From positions 1-49,700 of the forward strand of contig PLWV01000007.1 in the NCBI GenBank assembly GCA_003153155.1: 49,700 nt of DNA, written 5' to 3'. A model generated the notes under the pieces. It was given only the letters and a program-made list of their open reading frames with translations, was not told where the DNA came from and did no database searches. Numbering within the stretch: the first letter of the stretch is position 1; each line of letters starts with the position of its first letter. Origin of the DNA: Gallionella sp. Lineage in GTDB: Bacteria > Pseudomonadota > Gammaproteobacteria > Burkholderiales > Gallionellaceae. This document shows, one piece after another, positions 36,140-44,620 of this stretch. A program made the translations under genes and the position numbers.

Positions 36140-38713
36140 TCAAGCTGTCAGCAACGCGTTCCGCAGTGCGTCCGTTTGCTCTGGCTGGGCGAGCGCCGCA
36201 CCGCTGACCCAGAACACATCCTCGGCACGGCTGCCCAATGTGTTGATCTTGGCGCGGTGCAGGCGAATGTCGTGCTGGTCCAGAATCAGCGCGATGCGCG
36301 CCAATAGTCCCGGACGATCTCCGGCAATCAGTGAGAGCACATGCATTCCCTTGTGGTCCGGTTTGATCTCAACCTCGGTGGTGATCGGAAAGTGTTTTAG
36401 TTGACGGCTGACACGTCCCGTCGCGGCAGGTGCTATCGGTTTGGCCTGCACGATTTGCTGCCCCAGTTCGAATTCGATATAAGTCATGATGTCGCGATAT
36501 GCCGTGTTGCCGCGCGTAGCTTCTATGATCTGGAAGCTGTTCAACGCGTAGCCATGCTGGGTGGTGTGGATCTTGGCCTCGACGATGGTGTAATTCATAC
36601 GCGCAAAAAAATCACAAATGCGCGCGAACAGTCCGCGCTGATCCGTGCAATACACCATTACCTGCAAGCCTTCGCCGACACGGCTTAGCCGCGCCTTCAC
36701 GACAGGACTGGCTGTGTTCACCTTGAACGCCAGCAAGCGGGTATGCCAGGCGATTTCCTGCGCCTCGTGATCCATAAAATAACTATCGTCGAGCTGCGCC
36801 CATAACAGTTGGTAGGTGTCTGGTGACATCGCATAAAGATTGAGCGTAGTGGTTGCTTCGCGGCGAATTTCTCCGAGTTGATCGGCCACTTTGCCATCGC
36901 GCAGGTAACGGCGTGTCAGGCGGAACAGGTCCTCTATCAGCTTGGCTTTCCAAGCATTCCATATTTTCGGGCTGGTACCGCGCACGTCGGCGACCGTCAA
37001 TAAATACAGCGCGACCAGATAGCGGTCGTTCTTGATTTTTCCGGCGAAGCTTGCGATCACCTCGGGGTCGGACAAATCCTGCTTCTGCGCGGTGGCGGAA
37101 AGGCTCAGATGTTGCTCGACCAACCATACCACCAAATCGCTATCGTCACGGCTGAGTTGGTGTTGCGTGCAGAAAGCACGGGCATCTTTCTTGCCCAGTT
37201 GCGAATGGTCGCCGCCGCGCCCTTTGGCGATGTCGTGGAAAAGTCCGGCGACATACAGCACTTCGGGGCGAGCGAATTCGCTCATTAATTGGCTGCATAG
37301 CGGGATTTCATGGGCATATTCCGGCACCGCGAAACGGCGCAGGTTGCGCACCACCATCAGGATGTGTTCATCCACCGTATAGACATGAAACAGGTCGTGC
37401 TGCATCTGTCCGACGATACGTCCGAACGCGGGAATATAACGGCCAAGAATGCCGTATTGATTCATGCGCCGTAGCGCGTGGATGACCCCCTGCGGTTGGC
37501 GCAGAATGTCCATGAAACGTGACCGGTTCAGCGGATTACGGCGAAACGCTGCATCGATCCGGTGCTGCGCGCGCCACAATGCGCGTAGTGTTTTCGCGCT
37601 GAGGTCGGTTAGCTCGGGGTGTTTTTGCATGAGTTGGAACAGTTCAAAAATCGTCTCTGGTGAGTGTTCGAATAAATGTTCTTCGCGGATTTCCAGCAAC
37701 GTGCCGATGACTCTGAATCGTTCGTTCAGCGCGTGCTGCGGGGGTGTCTCGCGAAACAAACGGTCATGCAGATTTTGCAATAGGATGGCGTTGAATTGGC
37801 GCACCGCCAGCCTGGTCTGGTAGTAACGTTGCATCAAATGCTCGCTGGCGCGACGGTTGGCTGAGGCGGCGATGCCCATTTGCTCGGCGAGCGGTGTTTG
37901 AAAGTCGAATATCAAACGGTCTTCGCGCCGTTTGGCGAGATAGTGCAAACGCGTGCGCAGTGTTTGCAGCAGCGTGTCGTGGCGGGCGATTTGGCGCGCC
38001 TCGGCAAGGCTGATCAACCCCGCCTGGGCAAGTTCTGTCCAGCGTGTACCCAATCCTGCCGCGCGGCTGATCCAGGTAATGGTTTGCAGATCGCGCAAGC
38101 CGCCCGGGCTTTCTTTTAGATTGGGTTCGAGGTTGTAATCCGCATCGACAAAGCGTGCGTGGCGTTGCTGCTGCTCATGCTGCTTGGCGAGGAAAAATTC
38201 GCGTGGGTCGAGGTGTTGTTGCAAGGCGTCTTGCAATTCCCTGAACAGTCTTGCATCGCCGATAAGCAGGCGCGCTTCGAGCAGGTTGGTTTGCACGGTG
38301 ATGTCGGCGGATTCGCTCAGGCACTGCGCCACGGTTCGGATACTGTGTCCGACTTCCAGGCCGATGTCCCACAGCATGCTGATCAGCTGATGCAGCTTTT
38401 GCTGCAAAGCCGCATCCGGCTCATCAGCATTCAGTAAAATCAGCAAATCAATGTCCGACTTGGGATACAACTCGCCGCGTCCATAACCGCCCACCGCGAC
38501 CAGCGCGATGTGGTCAGGCATGGAGAGCTGCTGCCAGACGTGGTACAGGTATCGGTCGATCAGCCGACTGTGCGCACTGAGCAAGGAAGCCGCTTTGCCG
38601 TGTTGCAGAAAGTTTTGTTCGAGGGCTAAACGATCGTTGCTTAAAGACTCGCGCAACGCGGCAATATCGTTATGACCAATGACTTGGCGAGCGTTAACCA
38701 ATGACTTATTCAT
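36140..38713 (-). CDS. glnD: PII uridylyltransferase/uridylyl-removing enzyme GlnD
   Basis: An 857-residue bifunctional nitrogen sensor that adds or removes UMP on PII proteins according to glutamine. The nucleotidyltransferase motif is VAVGGYGRGELYPKSDIDLL with Asp87/Asp89, the HD motif is LFHDIAKGRGGDHS (about residue 480), and two ACT domains end the protein. The first 15 or so residues (MNKSLVNARQVIGHN) are encoded by a family A repeat; the conserved region begins around residue 18. The ATG lies in one arm of the repeat hairpin. No other ATG is available before the catalytic motif except Met65. map lies upstream on the same strand, beyond the repeat array. Confidence 0.94.
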   Translation of the reverse strand: MNKSLVNARQVIGHNDIAALRESLSNDRLALEQNFLQHGKAASLLSAHSRLIDRYLYHVWQQLSMPDHIALVAVGGYGRGELYPKSDIDLLILLNADEPDAALQQKLHQLISMLWDIGLEVGHSIRTVAQCLSESADITVQTNLLEARLLIGDARLFRELQDALQQHLDPREFFLAKQHEQQQRHARFVDADYNLEPNLKESPGGLRDLQTITWISRAAGLGTRWTELAQAGLISLAEARQIARHDTLLQTLRTRLHYLAKRREDRLIFDFQTPLAEQMGIAASANRRASEHLMQRYYQTRLAVRQFNAILLQNLHDRLFRETPPQHALNERFRVIGTLLEIREEHLFEHSPETIFELFQLMQKHPELTDLSAKTLRALWRAQHRIDAAFRRNPLNRSRFMDILRQPQGVIHALRRMNQYGILGRYIPAFGRIVGQMQHDLFHVYTVDEHILMVVRNLRRFAVPEYAHEIPLCSQLMSEFARPEVLYVAGLFHDIAKGRGGDHSQLGKKDARAFCTQHQLSRDDSDLVVWLVEQHLSLSATAQKQDLSDPEVIASFAGKIKNDRYLVALYLLTVADVRGTSPKIWNAWKAKLIEDLFRLTRRYLRDGKVADQLGEIRREATTTLNLYAMSPDTYQLLWAQLDDSYFMDHEAQEIAWHTRLLAFKVNTASPVVKARLSRVGEGLQVMVYCTDQRGLFARICDFFARMNYTIVEAKIHTTQHGYALNSFQIIEATRGNTAYRDIMTYIEFELGQQIVQAKPIAPAATGRVSRQLKHFPITTEVEIKPDHKGMHVLSLIAGDRPGLLARIALILDQHDIRLHRAKINTLGSRAEDVFWVSGAALAQPEQTDALRNALLTA

Positions 38714-39250
38714 GGTCTTCTGATGAATTAGTCAGATGGCTATGCAAAGCTGTTTGCTCGCTTGGTCGAATGGCTATAACCATAACCAATCACTTGGCAG
38801 CTTGCTGCCTTAGTGAGATGGCTAGTTGTTTCATCAATGACTTGCCCAGCTTCTTCTGGTGGGCTAGTCAGATGGCTATAACCAACCACTTGGCAACCGT
38901 CTTCTGGTTGCATAGTGGGATGGCTAGTTGTTTCACCAGTAGTTCCACCAGTTGTTTTATCATAACCAGCGACTTGGCTGGCGTTAACCAATGACTTATT
39001 CATGGTCTTCTGATGAATTAGTCAGTTGGCTATGCAAAGCCATTGCCAGCTTAGTCGAATGGCTATAACCATAACCAATCACTTGGCAGCTTGCTGCCTT
39101 AGTGAGATGGCTAGTTGTTTCATCAATGACTTGCCCAGCGTCTTCTGGTGGGCTAGTCAGATGGCTAGTAGTTCCACCAGTTGTTTTATCATAACCAGCG
39201 ACTTGGCTGGCGTCGTTTGCCAGCTTAGTCGAATGGCTAGTTGTTTTATC
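38673..39250. repeat. Array of family A hairpin units between map and glnD
   Basis: The whole map-glnD spacer is repeat. Units run from TAACCA (or a variant) to TGGCTA, about 42-48 bases, joined by linkers like GTTGTTTTATCA. Units are seen at 38695-38742, 38783-38824, 38834-38878, 38879-38926, 38985-39032, 39073-39114, 39124-39168 and 39192-39239; two larger units (38673-38776 and 38963-39065) enclose a smaller one. A block from 38691 recurs from 38981 (290-base period), with the 38879 unit missing in the second. All have GACT/AGTC-like clamps with complementary inner arms of differing sequence. The array touches the map stop codon and includes the glnD start. Confidence 0.95.
38740..39003 (-). 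CDS. Repeat-derived ORF upstream of glnD
   Basis: An 87-residue frame beginning MNKSLVNASQVAGYDKTT, the same start context as glnD, because it lies in the second copy of the 290-base block. The product is low-complexity, rich in T, S, H and G. It ends 26 bases before the glnD start. It may be chance, but the minus-strand frame through the array is open over a long distance. Expression is unproven. Confidence 0.2.
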   Translation of the reverse strand: MNKSLVNASQVAGYDKTTGGTTGETTSHPTMQPEDGCQVVGYSHLTSPPEEAGQVIDETTSHLTKAASCQVIGYGYSHSTKRANSFA

Positions 39251-40037
39251 AGGGAGGGGGAGGGCAGCCATCGGAAACGGTCAATACTTCAAAGCCGGAA
39301 TCAGTGACGAGCAGGGTGTGCTCGTATTGTGCTGACAGGCTGTGGTCTTTGGTGACCACGGTCCAGCCATCGCCGAGCTGTTTGATACCCGCTTTGCCGG
39401 CATTAATCATCGGCTCGATGGTGAAGGTCATGCCAGCTTCGAGTTTCAGGCCGGTCTTTGGGCGGCCGTAATGCAACACCTGCGGTTCATCATGGAAACG
39501 TTGACCGATGCCATGCCCGCAGAACTCGCGCACCACGCTATAGCCCAGCGGTTCGACAAAGCTCTGAATGGCATGGCCGATATCACCCAGATACGCACCC
39601 GGCTTAACCACGCGGATGCCGCGCCATAGCGACTGATAAGTGATCTCGCATAAGCGCCTGGCCTGAATCGACGGTTCACCGACATAAAACATGCGGCTGC
39701 TATCCCCGTGATAACCGTCCTTGATAACGGTAATGTCCAGATTGACGATGTCGCCGTTCTTGAGCACCCTGTCGCTCGGCACACCGTGGCATACCTGATG
39801 ATTGATCGAGGTGCAAATGGATTTCGGGTAGGGCGTATGCCCGCCTGGTGCGTAGTTGAGCGGGGCGGGAATGGCTTGTTGCACATTGACGATCAAGTCA
39901 TGGCAGAGCTTATCCAGCTCGTTGGTGGTCACGCCCGCCTTGACGAATGGAGCGATGTAATCGAGTACCTCGCTGGTCAGGCGACCGGCGATGCGCATTT
40001 TCTCGATTTCTTGTGAGGTCTTGATGGAAACTGGCAT
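39249..40037 (-). CDS. map: Methionine aminopeptidase, type I
   Basis: A 262-residue MetAP that removes the initiator methionine. Metal ligands are visible in NLDITVIKDGYHGDSSRMF (two Asp), FCGHGIGQRFHDEP (His), FTIEPM (Glu) and YEHTLLV (Glu). ATG 40037 (MPVSIKTSQEIEKMRIAG) matches the family start; the longer frame upstream includes a family B repeat. The stop codon lies in the end of the hairpin array (TTTTATCAGG). Confidence 0.97.
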   Translation of the reverse strand: MPVSIKTSQEIEKMRIAGRLTSEVLDYIAPFVKAGVTTNELDKLCHDLIVNVQQAIPAPLNYAPGGHTPYPKSICTSINHQVCHGVPSDRVLKNGDIVNLDITVIKDGYHGDSSRMFYVGEPSIQARRLCEITYQSLWRGIRVVKPGAYLGDIGHAIQSFVEPLGYSVVREFCGHGIGQRFHDEPQVLHYGRPKTGLKLEAGMTFTIEPMINAGKAGIKQLGDGWTVVTKDHSLSAQYEHTLLVTDSGFEVLTVSDGCPPPP

Positions 40038-40086
40038 ATTTCTTGAGTTGATTACAGGATGCCCGAGAATATCACGTGATTCTAAC

Positions 40087-40104
40087 GGGTGCCCGGACAA
40101 AAGC
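40087..40104 (+). repeat. Family B repeat upstream of map
   Basis: GGGTGCCCGGACAAAAGC, 50 bases before the map start in the map-RND spacer. One mismatch from the 31194 copy over the first 17 bases. Confidence 0.7.
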
Positions 40105-40205
40105 TTTTCGTCTGGTTGATAATTGTGATTGGAAATGAAATTTACGCGATTGCCGGTTTCATTGCCGTACTTGAATAAAATAAGCCTTTATTGCAAACAA
40201 CAACC

Positions 40206-43200
40206 TTAGTCTTCGCCTGCCAGCTTAAGTGGCCCGCTACCCGAAAAGCGATCGAGATAGAGGTAGATTACCGGTGTGATAAAAAGCGTGATCACCTGCG
40301 AGAACAACAATCCACCGACTACGGCGAGGCCAAGTGGCTGACGCAGCTCGGCGCCCGCGCCAAAGCCAATGGCGATAGGCAATGCGCCCATCAGTGCCGC
40401 CGAGGTGGTCATCATGATCGGACGAAAACGCAGCAGACATGCGGTGCGGATCGCTTCACGCGGCGCCATGCCTTCGTTGCGTTGGGCGTTGAGCGCAAAG
40501 TCGATCATCATGATGGCGTTTTTCTTGACGATGCCGATCAGCATCAAGATGCCGATCATGGCGATGATCGAGAGATCTATGTTGAATAACCATAACATCG
40601 CCAGTGCGCCGACCGCAGCCGAAGGCAGGCCGGCAAGAATGGTAATCGGGTGGATATAACTTTCGTACAACACGCCAAGCAGCACATAGATCACCAGCAG
40701 TGCTACAACGACCAGTACCAACTGGCTCGACTGCGATGACTGGAATGCCGCAGCGTCGCCACCGTAACTGGTGAGAATGCTTACCGGCATATTGAGCTCG
40801 CGTTTGAATTGCTCGATTCGTTTAGAGGCATCGCCCAGTGCCGCACCGGGCGCGAGATTGAATGAGATCGTCAGCGCATTGAGCTGTCCGGTGTGATTGA
40901 TTGAGAGTGGCCCCACTGCGCGCTCGACTGTCGCAACGCCAGATAACGGAACCAGTGTGCCATTCTTGGATCTCACATAAATCTTGTCGAAAGCGCTTTC
41001 GTCGGCACGGTCTTCGGCGGGGACCTGCATAATGACCTGATAGCTGTCGCTCGAAGTGTAGATCGTTGAGACCTGACGCTCGCCGAAAGCACTATAGAGT
41101 GCGGAACGGATATCCGCGATCTGCACGCCCAGCAGGTTGGCCTTGTCGCGGTTAATATTGAGGTGCGCCTCCAGGCCCTTCATTTGTGAGTCGCTGGTGA
41201 CATCGCGAAAAATGGCTTCCCCGCCCATGCGCGCCATCAGGCCATCGGCCGCTAGTCTTAGGTCCTGGGCGCGCACGCTGCGCATGACGTACTGATAGCG
41301 ACTCTTGCTGATGCGGCCGCCGAGCCTGAGGTTCTGGATGGGATTCATGAAAACGTTGACACCGGGAATGGCACGCACGTCGCGACGCATGACTTCGAGC
41401 ACCTTGTCGATGGGCGGACGCTCGCTTCGCGGTTTGAGGCTCATGAACAGGCGTCCGCTGTTGCTGTCGTTAGCGAAGACAATGAGCGTATCAACGGCTG
41501 GATTGGCGCGAATCACATCGCCGGTGCGCTGCAACAGGTCAGTAATGGCGGGAAAGGAAATATCCTCGACTGCCTCCACGGTGATCAATGCCTGGCCGAT
41601 ATCCTCGTTGGGAAAGAAACCCTTGGGTAAGACCATGAACAGTGCGATGGTGGCGACCAAGGTGCCGATCGCGATGCCAAGCACGATGCGATTATGGTGC
41701 AATGCCCAGTCGAGCGCGCGTTCATAGGACGCCAGCACTTTGGTGAATCCGCGCTCGAACCATACTGTCCATTTCAGCCCATGCCCTGCGGTTTCATGCC
41801 GAGCCGTTTCGGTTTCTTGCTGGACCAGGTAACGGCTGGCCAGCATCGGGATCAGCGTGAGCGACACCACGGCCGATACCATCACGGCGATTCCTACCAC
41901 ACCGGCGAACTCATGGAACAGCAACCCGATCACACCGGGCATGAAGAAAATCGGGATGAACACCGCGACCAGCGAGAGGGAAATGGACATGATGGTAAAG
42001 CTCATTTCCTTCGATCCTTGCAGCGCGGCCTGCAACGGTGGCATACCTTTCTCGACGTGGCGCACGATGTTTTCGAGCATCACGATAGCGTCGTCCACCA
42101 CCAGTCCGACCGCAAGGGTGATGGCGAGCAGCGAAATGTTGTCCATGCTGTAGCCGATGGCACGCATCAGCGCTATCGTTCCCAACAGCGAAATCGGCAG
42201 CGATAGTGCCGGAATGATGGTGGCGGTGGGCTTGCGCAGGAACAGAAAAATCACCAGCACGACGAGGACGATGGTGATTGTCAGGGTGACCTGCACGTCG
42301 TGGATCGAATTGCGGATCGACACCGAGCGGTCATTGCGCAGCTTGAGTTGAACCGACGACGGCATTTGGGCAATGAGCCCGGGCATTGCCGCCTTGATCG
42401 CGTCAACCGTTGATACGGTATTGGCGCCCGGCTGGCGCTGCACCGAAAGTGTGATGGCGCGTTCGCCGTTGGCCCAGCTTGCCGTCTTGACCGATTCCAC
42501 GCTGTCCTCGACCACCGCAACATCGGAGAGCCGCACCGGATCGCCGCCAGGGGAGGTGGCCACAATCAGATTGGCAAATGCGGCGGCATTGCCGAGCTGG
42601 CGGTTGGCCTGGATGATGAGTGTCTGGCGCGGCCCGTCCAGTGTACCGACCGGCGAATTGTCGTTAGCACTGTGCAGTGCAGCGGCGATGTCATCAACGG
42701 TCAGGTTGCGTGCCGTAAGCGCTTCCGGACGCACGCGCACGCGCACGGCATATTTTTTCTGCCCGTTGATGTTTACCTGTGCCACGCCGGGAAGTGTGGA
42801 GAGCGTCGGCGAAATAAGGTTGCTCGCGAAGCTGTTCAGATCCGAGAGCGGCATCGAGGGCGAGGTCAGGGTAAGGAAAATGATCGGCGCGTCGGCGGGG
42901 TTGACCTTTTGATAGGATGGCGGCGTGGTCATCTCAATAGGTAGTGAGCGTTGTGCGCGCAACAACGCTGCCTGCACATCTATAGCGGCGCTGTCGATAT
43001 TGCGGTCCTGATCGAATTCCAGCGTGATCGAGGTGTTGCCCAGCGTGCTCGTCGAGCTGATCACGGATAGGCTGGAGATGATGGAGAACTGCCGCTCGAG
43101 TTGTGTCGCGACCGAAGAGGCCATGGTCTCGGGACTGGCACCGGGAAGCGTTGCTGTGACCGAGATGGTGGGAGTATCGTAGCTCGGCAATGCTGCATTG

Positions 43201-43298
43201 GGGATGTCACCGTAAGCGATGATGCCGGCCAGTACAGCGGAAGCCGACAACAGCACCGTCATGGTGGGGCGGCGGATACACAGCTCGGAGAGGTTCAT
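40206..43298 (-). CDS. RND efflux pump inner-membrane subunit (MdtB/MdtC-like)
   Basis: A 1030-residue proton-driven RND exporter. It starts NLSELCIRRPTMTVLL, and the fourth helix contains GLVVDDAIVMLENI with the paired aspartates of the proton path. Two large periplasmic loops and the repeat of the domain plan fit the HAE1 class; details (IRRPTMTVLL, CHGA-like porter regions) are closest to MdtB/MdtC. It is the last gene of a six-gene operon, and its ATG overlaps the stop of its fusion protein. Confidence 0.92.
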   Translation of the reverse strand: MNLSELCIRRPTMTVLLSASAVLAGIIAYGDIPNAALPSYDTPTISVTATLPGASPETMASSVATQLERQFSIISSLSVISSTSTLGNTSITLEFDQDRNIDSAAIDVQAALLRAQRSLPIEMTTPPSYQKVNPADAPIIFLTLTSPSMPLSDLNSFASNLISPTLSTLPGVAQVNINGQKKYAVRVRVRPEALTARNLTVDDIAAALHSANDNSPVGTLDGPRQTLIIQANRQLGNAAAFANLIVATSPGGDPVRLSDVAVVEDSVESVKTASWANGERAITLSVQRQPGANTVSTVDAIKAAMPGLIAQMPSSVQLKLRNDRSVSIRNSIHDVQVTLTITIVLVVLVIFLFLRKPTATIIPALSLPISLLGTIALMRAIGYSMDNISLLAITLAVGLVVDDAIVMLENIVRHVEKGMPPLQAALQGSKEMSFTIMSISLSLVAVFIPIFFMPGVIGLLFHEFAGVVGIAVMVSAVVSLTLIPMLASRYLVQQETETARHETAGHGLKWTVWFERGFTKVLASYERALDWALHHNRIVLGIAIGTLVATIALFMVLPKGFFPNEDIGQALITVEAVEDISFPAITDLLQRTGDVIRANPAVDTLIVFANDSNSGRLFMSLKPRSERPPIDKVLEVMRRDVRAIPGVNVFMNPIQNLRLGGRISKSRYQYVMRSVRAQDLRLAADGLMARMGGEAIFRDVTSDSQMKGLEAHLNINRDKANLLGVQIADIRSALYSAFGERQVSTIYTSSDSYQVIMQVPAEDRADESAFDKIYVRSKNGTLVPLSGVATVERAVGPLSINHTGQLNALTISFNLAPGAALGDASKRIEQFKRELNMPVSILTSYGGDAAAFQSSQSSQLVLVVVALLVIYVLLGVLYESYIHPITILAGLPSAAVGALAMLWLFNIDLSIIAMIGILMLIGIVKKNAIMMIDFALNAQRNEGMAPREAIRTACLLRFRPIMMTTSAALMGALPIAIGFGAGAELRQPLGLAVVGGLLFSQVITLFITPVIYLYLDRFSGSGPLKLAGED

Positions 43299-44560
43299 TG
43301 CTTGCCCGTGCTGTTGGGTTGTACGGTGGCTTTGTCGGTCGTGCCTGTTGTACTCGGGGCATGGCCTGCCGGCTTGCCATCTTTATTGCCTGTTGCGATG
43401 CCACCGGCTTCGACTACGGCGCTACCCGGCCTGAGATTTTGCGCACCCTCCACGACGACGCGCGCGCCCAACGCGATGCCTTCAACCACGGCGAAGCCGT
43501 CCTGGATCAGGCGCACATTGACCGGCAGGGACGCCACCTTGCTGCCTTCCCCGATCACGTAAAGAAATTTATTTTCCGGCCCGGTCTGCACTGCCTGCGC
43601 AGGAACCGTGAGGGCACCAACCAGCGTGCGCGGTGCAAGCGCCACAGTAACAAACATGCCAGGCCAGAGGCGATGGTCAGCGTTGGAAAACTCCGCCTTG
43701 AGACGAATGGTTCCGCTTGCCGTATCCACTGCATTGTCGATGAATACCAGACGGCCTTTCAGGTCTGTTTGGTCGGCCAAATCCAACTTTGCGCTGACGG
43801 GCACTTCGCCTTTGGCAAATGCTTGCTGCAAGCCCGCAAGCTCCCGTTCCGACAAAGTGAAGCTGACGTTGATCGGGTCGATCTGTGTGATGCTCACCAG
43901 CACGGCGCCACTCGTGGTCAAAGCGCCATTCGGCTGCACCAGACTTCCCGGATATACCACAATGGCACCCGTGCGCCCGGCAATCGGCGCAGTGATCTCG
44001 TCGAAACTGCGCGCCACACGGCTCGCCTCCATGGAGGCCAGATCAATTGCAAGCTGGCCGCGCAAACCATCTACCAGGTTCTGTGCTGTATCAAACTCGG
44101 CCTGGGATACATACTCCTGTCTTAACAACCCCCGTTCTCGTTCGAGGTTGCGCTCGGCGTTTATCAGGTCGGCGCGGTCCTTGACCACCTGCGCTTCGGC
44201 TTTGCTGAGGTTGGCATCCTCGGTGCGCGTATCGAGCGTGAATAACCGGTCGTCTTTGCGTACGAACTGCCCTTCTTTAATATGCACGACTTTGACCGTG
44301 GCACTGATCTGCGGCCGCACATCAACAGTTTGCAGAGCTGATACCGTGCCGTTTGCTGTGAGCCTGACCGATACATCGGTCTGCGTAACCGGGGCACTTA
44401 CCACTTGAAATGCGCCCGTTCCCTTGGTGCTGGCAGCGGTGCTCTGGACATGCCAGATCCAAGCGCCGGCAGCCAGTGCGATGAGTGAAATGACGGCTAT
44501 TGGAATCCACATGCGCCGCTTGGCGCGTGCCGAAGGTTTTTCGTGAGATACAACTTCCAT
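43295..44560 (-). CDS. RND-type membrane fusion protein (MdtA-like)
   Basis: A 421-residue periplasmic adaptor with one N-terminal membrane anchor (about 16-35), a lipoyl/hairpin region (VVHIKEGQFVRKDDRLFTLD, then coiled coil) and beta-barrel domains (PIAGRTGAIVVYPGSLVQPN). The C-terminus is rich in T, G and K. It joins the RND pump to a TolC-like channel. A ribosome site (AGGAG) precedes ATG 44560. Sixty bases separate it from the MacB permease gene. Confidence 0.9.
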   Translation of the reverse strand: MEVVSHEKPSARAKRRMWIPIAVISLIALAAGAWIWHVQSTAASTKGTGAFQVVSAPVTQTDVSVRLTANGTVSALQTVDVRPQISATVKVVHIKEGQFVRKDDRLFTLDTRTEDANLSKAEAQVVKDRADLINAERNLERERGLLRQEYVSQAEFDTAQNLVDGLRGQLAIDLASMEASRVARSFDEITAPIAGRTGAIVVYPGSLVQPNGALTTSGAVLVSITQIDPINVSFTLSERELAGLQQAFAKGEVPVSAKLDLADQTDLKGRLVFIDNAVDTASGTIRLKAEFSNADHRLWPGMFVTVALAPRTLVGALTVPAQAVQTGPENKFLYVIGEGSKVASLPVNVRLIQDGFAVVEGIALGARVVVEGAQNLRPGSAVVEAGGIATGNKDGKPAGHAPSTTGTTDKATVQPNSTGKQ

Positions 44561-44620
44561 CTAAAAGGCGCTCCTAAAAATACCGTTTATCAACATCAGG
44601 GAGTTGGGATGGAATACCCC

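Noticed and set aside
38673..39250. CRISPR array
   Set aside because: Units are long palindromes with variable stems and irregular spacing, not identical short repeats with unique spacers, and no cas gene is present.
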